From NCBI RefSeq assembly GCF_011193355.1, contig NZ_CP049780.1, positions 6,423,798 to 6,487,797 on the forward strand: a stretch of DNA of 64,000 bases, given 5' to 3'. The translations under genes were made by a program, and so were the position numbers. Below the pieces are notes generated by a model. The model made no database searches and had not been told where the DNA came from. It saw only the letters and a list, made by a program, of their open reading frames with translations. This DNA is from Streptomyces sp. JB150 (GTDB lineage Bacteria > Actinomycetota > Actinomycetes > Streptomycetales > Streptomycetaceae). Below are positions 42,388-50,864 of the stretch, one piece after another. Numbering within the stretch: the first letter of the stretch is position 1; every line of letters begins with the position of its first letter.

Positions 42388-43389
42388 TCAGAGCACGAAT
42401 CCCGCCGGGAACGGGTCGGCCGGGTCGAGCAGATACTGCGCGGTGCCGGTGATCCAGGCACGGCCGGTGAAGCTGGGCAGCACCGCCGGCACCCCGGCGA
42501 CCTCGGTGGTGCCCAGCAGCCGGCCTGTGAACCGGGTGCCGATGAACGACTCGTTGACGAACTCGGTGTGCAGGGGCAGTTCGCCGCGCGCGTGCAGCTG
42601 GGCCATCCGGGCGCTGGTGCCGGTGCCGCACGGGGAGCGGTCGAACCAGCCGGGGTGGATGGCCATCGCGTGCCGGGAGTGCCGGGCGGTGGAACCGGGG
42701 GCGGTCAGGTACACGTGGTGGCAGCCGCGGACCGACGGGTCCCGCGGGTGTACGGGCTCGTCGTGCGCGTTGATCGCGTCCATCAGCGCGAGCGCCGCCC
42801 GGAGCAGGTCGTCCTTGTGGTCGCGGTCGAACGGCACCCCCAGCGCGGCCGGCGGCACGATGGCGTAGAAGTTGCCGCCGAACGCCAGGTCGTACGTCAC
42901 CGTCCGCCCGTCCGCGAGCGTCACCTCGCGGTCCAGGCCCACCGAGAACGACGGCACGTTCCGCAGGGTCACCGCCCGCGCCGCACCGTCCTCGACGGCG
43001 ACCTCCGCGGCCACCGGGCCCGCCGGGGTGTCCAGGCGGATCGTCGTGACCGGCTCGGTCACCTCGACCATGCCGGTCTCCACCAGCACGGTCGCCACCC
43101 CGATCGTGCCGTGCCCGCACATCGGCAGGCAGCCGGAGACCTCGATGTAGACCACGCCCCAGTCGCAGTCCGGTCGGGCCGGCGGCTGGAGGATCGCGCC
43201 GCTCATCGCGGAGTGCCCGCGCGGCTCGTTCATCAGCAACTGCCGGACGTCCTCGCGGTGTTCGCGGAACCACAGGCGCCGCTCGTTCATCGTCGCGCCG
43301 GGGATGGTGCCGATCCCGCCGGTGATCACGCGGGTGGGCATGCCCTCGGTGTGCGAGTCGACGGCGTGCAGGACGAGGCTGCTGCGCAT
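42388..43389 (-). CDS. 4-hydroxyproline 2-epimerase (proline racemase family)
   Basis: A 333-residue proline racemase family enzyme that interconverts trans-4-L-hydroxyproline and cis-4-D-hydroxyproline. The two catalytic cysteines are present in CLPMCGHGTIG and RSPCGTGTSARMA, as in racemases/epimerases (the dehydratase branch has Thr for the second). HTEGMPTRVITGG at the N-terminus is also conserved. Gene context (deaminase and three-part dehydrogenase upstream) favours hydroxyproline over proline. ATG 43389 is used. Confidence 0.9.
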   Translation of the reverse strand: MRSSLVLHAVDSHTEGMPTRVITGGIGTIPGATMNERRLWFREHREDVRQLLMNEPRGHSAMSGAILQPPARPDCDWGVVYIEVSGCLPMCGHGTIGVATVLVETGMVEVTEPVTTIRLDTPAGPVAAEVAVEDGAARAVTLRNVPSFSVGLDREVTLADGRTVTYDLAFGGNFYAIVPPAALGVPFDRDHKDDLLRAALALMDAINAHDEPVHPRDPSVRGCHHVYLTAPGSTARHSRHAMAIHPGWFDRSPCGTGTSARMAQLHARGELPLHTEFVNESFIGTRFTGRLLGTTEVAGVPAVLPSFTGRAWITGTAQYLLDPADPFPAGFVL

Positions 43390-43492
43390 GGGCGGGTCCC
43401 TTCTGTGCGGCATGGGGGGGCGGTGCGGGCCTGGGGGTGAGGCAGATGTGGGCCTCCGTGGCCGGCCCGGGCTCCTGAGCGGACCGTGCGCG

Positions 43493-44440
43493 CTACCCCA
43501 GGCCCGCTGCCAGGACTTCCCCGGTGGCGGCGCGTACGGCGGCCTCCCGCTCGGGTGGCAGCGGCATCCGGGGCGGCCGGACGGGGCCGCCGTACCGCCC
43601 GGCGAGGTCCATGGACAACTTCACCGCCTGCACGAACTCCACCCGCGAGTCCCAGCGCAGCAACGGGTGCAACTGCCGGTACAGCGGCGTCGCCGTGGCG
43701 AGGTCCCCGGCCGTCGCCGCCCGGTACAGCGCGGCGCAGGCGCGGGGCAGCGCGTTCGGATACCCGGCGACCCAGCCCTTGGCGCCCGCGACGGCCAGCT
43801 CCAGCAGGACGTCGTCCGCACCGGCCAGCAGGTCCAGGTCCGGCGCGAGTTCGGCGATCCGGTACGCGCGGCGGACGTCCCCGGAGAACTCCTTCACCCC
43901 CTGGATCCAGCCCTCGCCGTGCAGCCGCGCGAGCTGTTCCGGCACGAGGTCCACCTTGGTGTCGACGGGGTTGTTGTACGCCACGACCGGCAGCCCCGCC
44001 CGCGCGACCTCCGCGTAGTGGGCCAGCACGGAACGCTCGTCGGCCCGGTAGGCGGTGGGCGGCAGCAGCATCACCGCCGCGCAGCCCGACTCGCCCGCCT
44101 GCTCGGCCCAGCGCCGCGCCTCCGCCGAGCCGTACGCGGCGACCCCCGGCATCACCCGCTCCCCGCCCACCGCCGCCACCGCGGTCTCCACCACGCGGGC
44201 GCGTTCCCGCGGGGTCAGCACCTGGTACTCGCCCAGCGAGCCGTTCGGTACGACCCCGTCACAGCCGTTGTCGACCAGCCAGGCGCAGTGTTCGGCGTAG
44301 CGGTCGTGGTCGACGGAGAGGTCGCCGGTGAGGTCGCCGGTGAGGGGGAGGGCGGTGGCGACGAGGATGCCGTGCCAGGGGCGGCGGGGGGTTGCGGGGG
44401 TGGTGCCGGTGGTGCCGGTCGTGGTGCCGTACGTGGTCAT
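43493..44440 (-). CDS. DapA-family lyase, probable 1-pyrroline-4-hydroxy-2-carboxylate deaminase
   Basis: A 315-residue TIM barrel of the dihydrodipicolinate synthase/N-acetylneuraminate lyase family. It has the GSLGEYQVLTPRER block, VVAYNNPVDTKVDL with the catalytic Tyr, and the Schiff-base Lys in IQGVKEFSGDVRRAYRI. In hydroxyproline catabolism this family member deaminates the pyrroline to alpha-ketoglutarate semialdehyde. Neighbours on both sides belong to that pathway. The N-terminus begins with a Thr/Gly run before PATPRRPWHGILVATALPLT. Confidence 0.87.
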   Translation of the reverse strand: MTTYGTTTGTTGTTPATPRRPWHGILVATALPLTGDLTGDLSVDHDRYAEHCAWLVDNGCDGVVPNGSLGEYQVLTPRERARVVETAVAAVGGERVMPGVAAYGSAEARRWAEQAGESGCAAVMLLPPTAYRADERSVLAHYAEVARAGLPVVAYNNPVDTKVDLVPEQLARLHGEGWIQGVKEFSGDVRRAYRIAELAPDLDLLAGADDVLLELAVAGAKGWVAGYPNALPRACAALYRAATAGDLATATPLYRQLHPLLRWDSRVEFVQAVKLSMDLAGRYGGPVRPPRMPLPPEREAAVRAATGEVLAAGLG

Positions 44441-44502
44441 GGGCGGGCCCTTCGGTGGGTGAGGGGACATGACACGGGCTGTGCTGGCGTACGGTGGCGG
44501 GC

Positions 44503-45900
44503 TCAGTCGTCGCCGTCGGCCAGGACGCCGAGCGGCACCGGCCGGGCGAACGGCCGCCGCGCCGGGTCCGGCGGGCAGCCGGCGACCGCGGCGACGCCCG
44601 GCGCGCACATCCGGCCCTGGCACCAGCCCATCCCCGCGCGGGTCAGCAGCTTCACGGTGCGCAGGTCGCCCGCGCCGAGCGGGCCGGCCGCCTCCCGGAC
44701 GGCCCCGGCGGTGACCTCCTCGCAGCGGCACACCACCGTGTCGTCGGGGATCGACTCCGGCGGTGGCGTGAGCGGAACGTACACCTCGTCCAGTGCGGCG
44801 GAGAACCGGCGCAGGCGGGCGCGGGCGCGGCCGGCCGCCGCCCACGCGCGCGGGTCGGGCTCGGCGCCCCGCAGCCGCGCGGCGAGGGAACACCCGGCGA
44901 TGTGCCCCTCGGCGAGCGCGAGCCCGGCGCCGCCGACGCCGGTGGCCTCGCCGGCCGCCCACACACCGGGGACGGTGGTGCGCTGCTCGTCGTCGGCCTG
45001 GACGGCGTGTCCGGTCAGGCGGCAGCCGAGGGTTTCGGCCAGGTCGGTGTGCGGCAGTATGCCGTGGCCCACGGCGAGGGTGTCGCAGGCGACGCGGCGC
45101 CGGGTGCCCGGCCGCTCCCGGCCCGCCGCGTCGAGCGCGGCGACCGTCACGGAGTCCAGCCGCTGCCGCCGGCCGCCGTGGGCCGCGACGACGGTGTGCC
45201 GGAACATCGGCCGGATACGCCGGCCGAGCAGCCGGGTGGCGTATCCGGCGCCCTCGACGAGCTTGGCGGGCTCGGCGGCCAGCGCCCGGGCCTGCCGCGC
45301 GAAGGCGGCCGGGGCGGCGGACTCGACCAGCGCGGCCACCTCGGCGCCCGCCGCGGCGAGCCCCGTCGCCACCGGCAGCAGCAGCGCTCCGGTGCCCGCC
45401 ACGACCACCCTGCGCCCGGGCAGGACGAGGCCGCCCTTCAGCATGGCCTGCGCCCCGCCCGCGGTGACCACACCGGGCAGCGTCCAGCCGGGGAACGGCA
45501 GGACCCGCTCGTACCCGCCGGTGGCGAGCAGCACGGCGTCCGCGCGCACGGTCACGGACTCCGTCTGCCCGGCACCGAGCAGCGCCCGCACGGCGAAGCC
45601 CCCGGACTCCCGGCCTGCGAACCAGACGTGATGGTCCATCAGGTGGGCGATCCGTCCGGTGGCCGACTGCGCGGCGAGCCCGTCGCGCAGCCGTTCCCAG
45701 GCGCGCCACCCGTGGTGCAGCCGCCGCGGGCTGCGCGCGCCGAGGCCGGGCGCGGGCTGCCGGTGGAACTGCCCGCCCGGCTCGCGGCCGGAGTCGACCA
45801 GCAGGACGTGGACGCCCCGGTCGGCCGCCGCGAGCGCCGCGGCCAGGCCCGCCGGACCGGCGCCGATCACCGCCACCGACGGCCGCCGCCGCTCAGCCAT
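44503..45900 (-). CDS. D-hydroxyproline dehydrogenase, FAD/NAD-binding subunit (HcnB/OoxA type)
   Basis: A 465-residue flavoprotein. The N-terminal dinucleotide fold is VAVIGAGPAGLAAALAAADRG, a second GxGxxG is VVVAGTGALLLPVATG, and FAD contacts include GVWAAGEATGVGGAGLALAEG. A C-terminal BFD-like [2Fe-2S] region contains VVCRCEEVTAGAV and GWCQGRMC. This matches the alpha subunit of amine dehydrogenases such as hydrogen cyanide synthase and D-hydroxyproline dehydrogenase. It overlaps the small ferredoxin-like gene by 8 bp. Confidence 0.88.
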   Translation of the reverse strand: MAERRRPSVAVIGAGPAGLAAALAAADRGVHVLLVDSGREPGGQFHRQPAPGLGARSPRRLHHGWRAWERLRDGLAAQSATGRIAHLMDHHVWFAGRESGGFAVRALLGAGQTESVTVRADAVLLATGGYERVLPFPGWTLPGVVTAGGAQAMLKGGLVLPGRRVVVAGTGALLLPVATGLAAAGAEVAALVESAAPAAFARQARALAAEPAKLVEGAGYATRLLGRRIRPMFRHTVVAAHGGRRQRLDSVTVAALDAAGRERPGTRRRVACDTLAVGHGILPHTDLAETLGCRLTGHAVQADDEQRTTVPGVWAAGEATGVGGAGLALAEGHIAGCSLAARLRGAEPDPRAWAAAGRARARLRRFSAALDEVYVPLTPPPESIPDDTVVCRCEEVTAGAVREAAGPLGAGDLRTVKLLTRAGMGWCQGRMCAPGVAAVAGCPPDPARRPFARPVPLGVLADGDD

Positions 45901-46234
45901 CGTGACCCGTCCCCTCCTGGGTGCGCACCTCGGCGCCGGACTCGACCGGGACCAGGCAGGCCCGCTGGTTGGGGCGGCCGTCCACCGCCACCAGACAGTC
46001 GAAGCACACGCCGATCCCGCAGAACACCCCGCGCGGGCGCCCGGCATCGCGCGTGGTGCGCCAGCTCGTGACGCCGGACGACCAGAGCGCGGCGGCGACG
46101 GTCTGGCCGGACAGGGCCGGCAGGGTGCGGCCGTCGAAGGTGAACGTGAAGGCGGCGTCGGGCCGGGCCCGGGCCAGGCGCAGCGGCCCGGTTCGGTCCC
46201 CGCGCTCCGAACGACGACCCCGACCACGGCTCAT
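45893..46234 (-). CDS. (2Fe-2S)-binding subunit of D-hydroxyproline dehydrogenase (HcnA type)
   Basis: A 113-residue ferredoxin-fold protein. It has the FTFDGRTLPALSGQTVAAALWSSG ubiquitin-like start and the cluster motif FCGIGVCFDCLV with a further Cys in RACLVP. It carries electrons between the two FAD subunits or to the respiratory chain. It overlaps both neighbours, as expected for a heterotrimeric complex. Confidence 0.9.
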   Translation of the reverse strand: MSRGRGRRSERGDRTGPLRLARARPDAAFTFTFDGRTLPALSGQTVAAALWSSGVTSWRTTRDAGRPRGVFCGIGVCFDCLVAVDGRPNQRACLVPVESGAEVRTQEGTGHDG

Positions 46235-47388
46235 GCTCTCTCCTCCCGAGCGAAGCGGTCCGGGCGGAACGGCCCGAGGTCGAGCTCCGGCCGCTCACCG
46301 GCCAGCACCCGCGCGATCAGCTGCCCGGTGCCGGTGGCCAGCCCGATGCCCGCGCCCTCGTGCCCGCAGGCGTGATGCAGCCCCGGCACCCGGGGATCGG
46401 GCCCGATGGCCGGCAGATGATCCGGCAGATACGGCCGGAACCCGGCGTAGGTCCGCAGCGCCCGAACCCCCGCCAGGAACGGGAAGAGCCGGACCGCACC
46501 CGCCGCCAGCGCCCGTACGGCCGGCAGCGAGACCGAGCGGTCGAAGCCGACGCGCTCCCGGCTGGCCCCGATCAGCACCGGCCCGGCCGCCGTCGACTCC
46601 ACCACCGGCGAGGTCCGCAGGGCCGCCGAGTCGTCGGCCACATCGGCCACGTAGTCGGCGGCGTACACCTTGTGCCGCACCCGCCGGGGCGGCAGCGGCT
46701 CGGTGACGAGGACGAAACCGCGCCGCGGCAGCACCGGCAGCGCGACGCCCGCCAGCGCGGCCACCTCACCGCCCCAGGTCCCGGCCGCGTTCACGACGGC
46801 CGGGGCGTGCAGCTCGCCCCGGCCGGTGCGTACGCCGCGCACCGCGCCGCCCGCCGTTCGCAGCACCCCGGTGACCGTCGTCCCGGTCAGCAGCCGCGCG
46901 CCCGAGGCACGGAGCAGACGGGCGGTGGCCAGCGCGGGCATGACCTGCGCGTCCTGCGGATACAGCACACCGCCCGCGAGTCCGGGAGCCAACTCGGGCT
47001 CCACCTCACTGAGTTCGTCGGCGTCCACGCGCGTCGTGCGCACCCCGGCGGCCTGCTGGGCGGCGGCGAGGCGGTCGAGGGCGGCGAGTTCCGCGGGCCC
47101 GGAGGCGACGACCACGCCGCCCTTGGCCTCGTACTCGACCGCCGTACCGAACTCCTCGGCCAGCTCCGCCCACAGACGGCAGGAGTGCAGAGCGAGGCGC
47201 AGTTCCGGGCCGGGCTCCTTGTCGGACACCAGCAGGTTCCCCTCGCCCGCGCCCGTGGTGCCCCCGACGACCGGACCACGGTCCACCACGACCACGTCGA
47301 GACCCGCACGGGCCGCGTACAGCGCACAGGCGGCGCCCACCATCCCGGCGCCCACGACGACGACGTCGCAGCTCGGTCGCTTGGCCAC
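46231..47388 (-). CDS. D-hydroxyproline dehydrogenase, DadA-like FAD subunit
   Basis: A 385-residue D-amino-acid dehydrogenase-like flavoprotein. The N-terminal FAD fold is VVVVGAGMVGAACALYAARAG with the acidic end VVVVDRG. Substrate-domain blocks include GGVLYPQDAQVMPALATARLL and VVNAAGTWGGEVAAL. The C-terminal ACGHEGAGIGLATGTGQLIA contacts FAD. It oxidises cis-4-D-hydroxyproline to the pyrroline. The gene is first in the minus-strand operon, with GTG 47388 close behind a candidate operator at 47398-47406. Confidence 0.88.
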   Translation of the reverse strand: MAKRPSCDVVVVGAGMVGAACALYAARAGLDVVVVDRGPVVGGTTGAGEGNLLVSDKEPGPELRLALHSCRLWAELAEEFGTAVEYEAKGGVVVASGPAELAALDRLAAAQQAAGVRTTRVDADELSEVEPELAPGLAGGVLYPQDAQVMPALATARLLRASGARLLTGTTVTGVLRTAGGAVRGVRTGRGELHAPAVVNAAGTWGGEVAALAGVALPVLPRRGFVLVTEPLPPRRVRHKVYAADYVADVADDSAALRTSPVVESTAAGPVLIGASRERVGFDRSVSLPAVRALAAGAVRLFPFLAGVRALRTYAGFRPYLPDHLPAIGPDPRVPGLHHACGHEGAGIGLATGTGQLIARVLAGERPELDLGPFRPDRFAREERA

Positions 47389-47397
47389 ACCAGTAAT

Positions 47398-47406
47398 ATG
47401 TCACAT
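47398..47406. promoter_or_regulatory. Palindrome in the divergent hyp/rlaP promoter region
   Basis: ATGTCACAT is a 4+1+4 palindrome 10 bp before the dehydrogenase start, within an AT-richer patch (CAGTAATATGTCACATGG). It is a plausible GntR-family operator. Confidence 0.45.
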
Positions 47407-47466
47407 GGCGCCGCCCTGGGGGGAGAGGGCGAAAAGCGCGTGAGGCAACCGGGGGAGCACTGCATC

Positions 47467-48180
47467 ATGACGCGGATGACCGTGAACAACATCCTGCTGT
47501 CCGGCATCGTCGGCTCGACCGCGTACGGACTCGCCCACGAGGACTCCGACGTGGACCGGCTCGGCGTGTTCGCGGCGCCCACCGTGTCCCTGCACGGACT
47601 GCACGCGCCGAAGGAGTCCCACGTCTCCACGGCGCCCGACCGCACCCTCCACGAGGCCGCCAAGTGGTGCCGGCTCGCGCTCGGCGGCAACCCGACCGTC
47701 ACGGAACTCGTCTGGCTGCCCGACGAGTTGTACGAGGTGCGCAGCCCGCTCGGCGACGAACTGATAGACATCCGCACCACACTGCTGAGCGCCCGCCGGG
47801 TACGCGACGCCTACCTCGGCTACGCCACCCAGCAGTTCAGGAAACTCCAGAACCGCTTCACCGCGGACGAGAACGGCACCCCGGTCCACCGGCGCTCCGC
47901 CAAGCACGCCCGCCACCTCAAGCGGCTGTGCCGGCAGGGCTACGAGCTGTACACCACCGGCCGCCTGACCATCCGGCTCGACGACCCCGAGAGCTACCAC
48001 CGCTTCGGCGAGGAGGTCGCCGCCGACCCGTCCGCCGCGCTGCCGCTGCTGCGCCACTACGAGTCCGCCTTCGACCGCACCCGCAGCGTCCTGCCGGAAC
48101 AGCCGGACGAGCGGGCGGCGGAGGCGTGGCTGCGGCGCGTGCGGGCGCACTTCTACACACCGGAGGCGGCGGCCGTCTGA
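47467..48180 (+). CDS. Nucleotidyltransferase domain protein (RlaP/PF10127-like, Pol beta superfamily)
   Basis: A 237-residue protein. The nucleotidyltransferase signature is GSTAYGLAHEDSDVDRLGVF, giving the GS and DxD metal-binding residues. Helical blocks TVTELVWLPDE, YLGYATQQFRKL and HARHLKRLCRQGYEL match the RlaP-like family linked to RNA repair. It should transfer a nucleotide to RNA or another acceptor; the partner is unknown. ATG 47467 has GGGAG 9-10 bp before it. The gene is divergent from the hydroxyproline operon. Confidence 0.85.
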   Translation: MTRMTVNNILLSGIVGSTAYGLAHEDSDVDRLGVFAAPTVSLHGLHAPKESHVSTAPDRTLHEAAKWCRLALGGNPTVTELVWLPDELYEVRSPLGDELIDIRTTLLSARRVRDAYLGYATQQFRKLQNRFTADENGTPVHRRSAKHARHLKRLCRQGYELYTTGRLTIRLDDPESYHRFGEEVAADPSAALPLLRHYESAFDRTRSVLPEQPDERAAEAWLRRVRAHFYTPEAAAV

Positions 48181-48361
48181 GGTGGGGTGGCGGCCGAGGG
48201 CGGCCGGGATGCGCAGAGTTGAGCCCCGGCCTGGTGGGAAAAACCCGGTGCCCCGCACCCGGCCGCTTCCCTACACTCACCGGGTGAGCGCGCACCCCCA
48301 CCCTCGACGGCGGTGCGCCTCCACCTCCACCTGAAGTGGGCCGAGTGAAGGGAGCCGGGCC
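48181..48361. other. Leader region 5' of the small ORF before fusA2
   Basis: No gene is seen. TACACT near 48272 could be a -10 element, but no matching -35 is convincing. Confidence 0.35.
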
Positions 48362-48466
48362 GTGCGTGACCGCACCGCTGTCGTCGCTCCCCGCTCCCGC
48401 TACGAGGTGATCCTGGTGTCCACGGCCGTCCGGTGCCCGCTGCGCGGCGGCCACCGGATGCCGTGA
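48362..48466 (+). CDS. 34-residue ORF upstream of EF-G2, possible leader peptide
   Basis: A GTG-started ORF of 34 codons with an excellent ribosome site (GAAGGGAG at 48347-48354, 7 bp spacing). It reads MRDRTAVVAPRSRYEVILVS and then a Cys/Arg-rich end CPLRGGHRMP. It ends 165 bp before the EF-G paralogue. No homology is recognised. The good translation signal and position suggest a regulatory leader peptide, which is inference. Confidence 0.45.
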   Translation: MRDRTAVVAPRSRYEVILVSTAVRCPLRGGHRMP

Positions 48467-48477
48467 CGATCCGAGAC

Positions 48478-48541
48478 GCGAGGTATCGCTGACTCGGCGT
48501 ACTGCCGAAGCGACGTACCGCTGACGCGACGTACCACCGTC
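48478..48541. repeat. Four 16-bp tandem units upstream of fusA2
   Basis: Units start at 48478, 48494, 48510 and 48526. Units 1, 3 and 4 share GCGAnGTAnC, and units 1 and 3 end CGCTGAC; unit 2 is diverged. The array sits between the 34-codon ORF and the EF-G paralogue. Confidence 0.75.
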
Positions 48542-48631
48542 CCCGCACCCTGCGTCAGTGACCTCCCCCCTCCACCGTCCGGCCGATCGCGCTGCCCTTT
48601 CCACGGAAGAAGTCTCGAAAGGCCACGGGCC

Positions 48632-50707
48632 GTGCGCACGAACGTCAACACCCTCAACACCCTCGCCTCCGTCCGCAACCTCGGCATCCTCGCCCACGTG
48701 GACGCGGGCAAGACCACCGTCACCGAGCGGATCCTGTACGCCACCGGCACCACGCACAAGCGCGGTGAGGTCCACGACGGCACCACCGTCACCGACTTCG
48801 ACCCGCAGGAGCGCGACCGCGGCATCACCATCTTCGCGGCGGCGGTCAGCTGCGCCTGGGACGGCCACCGCCTCAACCTGATCGACACCCCGGGACACGT
48901 CGACTTCGCCGACGAGGTGGAGCGCTCGCTGCGGGTGCTGGACGGGGCGGTCGCGGTGTTCGACGCGGTGGCGGGCGTGGAGCCGCAGAGCGAGTCGGTG
49001 TGGCGGCAGGCGGAACGGTACGGCGTGCCCAGGATCGCCTTCGTCAACAAGCTGGACCGCGCCGGAGCCGACCTCGACACGGCCGTAACGTCGATCCGGG
49101 ACAGACTGCACCCGGCACCACTGGTCGTCCAGCTGCCGATCGGAACGGAGGACACGTTCCGGGGCGTCGTCGACCTGGTGGAGATGCGCGCGCTGACCTG
49201 GGACGGCACCGGCGAGACCATGACGCGGGGACCGGTCCCGGACGAGCTGCGCGAGGAGGCGCGCGGGCGCCGCCGCCTGCTGGAGGAGACGGTGGCGGAG
49301 CTGCACGCCGCGGCGCTGGAGGAGTACTGCGCCCGCGCGACGCTGTCCGCCACGACACTGCGCGACGCCCTGCGCGACCTCACGCACACCGGCGACGGGG
49401 TCGTGGTGCTGTGCGGCTCCGCGTACCGCAACCGCGGCATCGAGCCCCTGCTGGACGCGGTGGTGGCGTACCTCCCCTCGCCGGCGGACGTCCCGCCGGT
49501 ACGAGGCGTCAGCCCGGCCGACGAGAGGGCGGGAGAGCGGACGGCCGAACGCCCGGCCGACCCCGACGCCCCCTTCTCCGCCCTCGCCTTCAAGGTGCAC
49601 GCGACCCCCACCGGCCGCCTCACCTACCTCCGCGTCTACTCCGGCACCATCGAGAAGGGAGACACCGTGTGGGACGCGACCGCCCGCCGCGCCGAGCGCA
49701 TCGGCCGCATCCTGCGGGTGCGGGCCGACCGGCACGCCCAGCTGGAGCGCGCCGTGGCCGGCGACATCGTGGCCGTGGTCGGCCTGAAGTCGGCGCGGGC
49801 CGGTACGACCCTGTGCGACCGGAACGCCCCGCTGGTCCTCGAACCGCCCGGCGCCCCCGACCCGGTGGTCTCCGTCGCCGTCGAGGCACGCCGCTCCGCC
49901 GACACCGACCGGCTGGCCACCGCCCTGGCCCGGCTCGCCGAGGAGGACCCGTCCCTCGTGGTGCGCACCGACCGGGAGACCGGCCAGACGGTGCTGTCGG
50001 GCATGGGCGAACTTCACCTGGAGGTCGCGGTCGAGAAGATCCGCCGCGCCCACGGCCTGGAGGTCGCCGTCGGCCGCCCGCGGGTGGCCCACCGCGAGAC
50101 GGTCGTACGCGGCGTCACGGGCCACGTCCACCGGCACGTCAAACAGGACGGCGGCGCGGGCCAGTTCGCGCACGTGGTCCTCGACGTCGAGCCGCTGCAC
50201 CCCGAACCGGGCGGCACCGGCTTCGAGTTCCGCTCCACGGTCGTGGGCGGACGCGTCCCGCAGGAGTACGTCCGCGCGGTGGAGGCGGGCTGCCGTGACG
50301 CCCTGGCGGAAGGCCCGCTCGCCGGCCATCCGGTGACGGGTGTGCGGGTGACCCTCACCGACGGAGCCACGCACGTGAAGGACTCCTCGGAGCAGGCATT
50401 CCGCACCGCCGGCCGCGCGGCCCTCCTCGGCGCCCTGCGCGCCTCGGCGATGACCGTCCTGGAGCCGGTCGCCGACGTCACGGTGACCGTCCCCGAGGAC
50501 GCGGTGGGCGGCGTCCTCGCCGACCTCGCCACCCGCCGCGGCCGCGTCACCGCCTCGACCGTCCGCCCGCCCACCGCGACCGTCACGGCCACCGTCCCCC
50601 TGTCCGAACTCTTCGGCTACGCGACCCGCCTGCGCGGCCGCACGCAGGGCCGGGGGACGTTCACGGCCCGGCCGACGGGGTATGCGCCGGTGCCGGCGGG
50701 GGCGTAA
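48632..50707 (+). CDS. fusB: Elongation factor G paralogue (EF-G2)
   Basis: A 691-residue translational GTPase. G motifs are AHVDAGKTT (G1), RGITI (G2), DTPGHVDF (G3) and NKLD (G4, Leu in place of the usual Met). Domain IV/V blocks include [34 protein letters not shown] and a C-terminal [18 protein letters not shown]. Full length matches EF-G. Housekeeping fusA lies in the str operon in streptomycetes, so this is the second copy (SCO6589-like). It could act in stress translation or antibiotic tolerance. The start is GTG 48632 with a weak ribosome site and a long 5' leader. Confidence 0.9.
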   Translation: MRTNVNTLNTLASVRNLGILAHVDAGKTTVTERILYATGTTHKRGEVHDGTTVTDFDPQERDRGITIFAAAVSCAWDGHRLNLIDTPGHVDFADEVERSLRVLDGAVAVFDAVAGVEPQSESVWRQAERYGVPRIAFVNKLDRAGADLDTAVTSIRDRLHPAPLVVQLPIGTEDTFRGVVDLVEMRALTWDGTGETMTRGPVPDELREEARGRRRLLEETVAELHAAALEEYCARATLSATTLRDALRDLTHTGDGVVVLCGSAYRNRGIEPLLDAVVAYLPSPADVPPVRGVSPADERAGERTAERPADPDAPFSALAFKVHATPTGRLTYLRVYSGTIEKGDTVWDATARRAERIGRILRVRADRHAQLERAVAGDIVAVVGLKSARAGTTLCDRNAPLVLEPPGAPDPVVSVAVEARRSADTDRLATALARLAEEDPSLVVRTDRETGQTVLSGMGELHLEVAVEKIRRAHGLEVAVGRPRVAHRETVVRGVTGHVHRHVKQDGGAGQFAHVVLDVEPLHPEPGGTGFEFRSTVVGGRVPQEYVRAVEAGCRDALAEGPLAGHPVTGVRVTLTDGATHVKDSSEQAFRTAGRAALLGALRASAMTVLEPVADVTVTVPEDAVGGVLADLATRRGRVTASTVRPPTATVTATVPLSELFGYATRLRGRTQGRGTFTARPTGYAPVPAGA

Positions 50708-50864
50708 AGAAATGGGCCGCGAGTCAAGGGCATATCCGGAGGTGAGTGCACGTCTGTAGTCGATGTCGAGGGCTCTCGCACGCTTGCTCCCGTACTCACG
50801 GGCCAGGCATGACATGGCGCGCCGTGAGCCGCCTGCCACGCGGAACCAGGTGAGCCACAGGGCG
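50708..50864. other. Convergent intergenic region
   Basis: A 157-bp gap between EF-G2 and the helicase. I see no strong hairpin or gene. Confidence 0.4.

Noticed and set aside
48478..48541. The 16-bp repeats as a CRISPR array
   Set aside because: Units are contiguous and imperfect with no spacers, and no cas genes are present.
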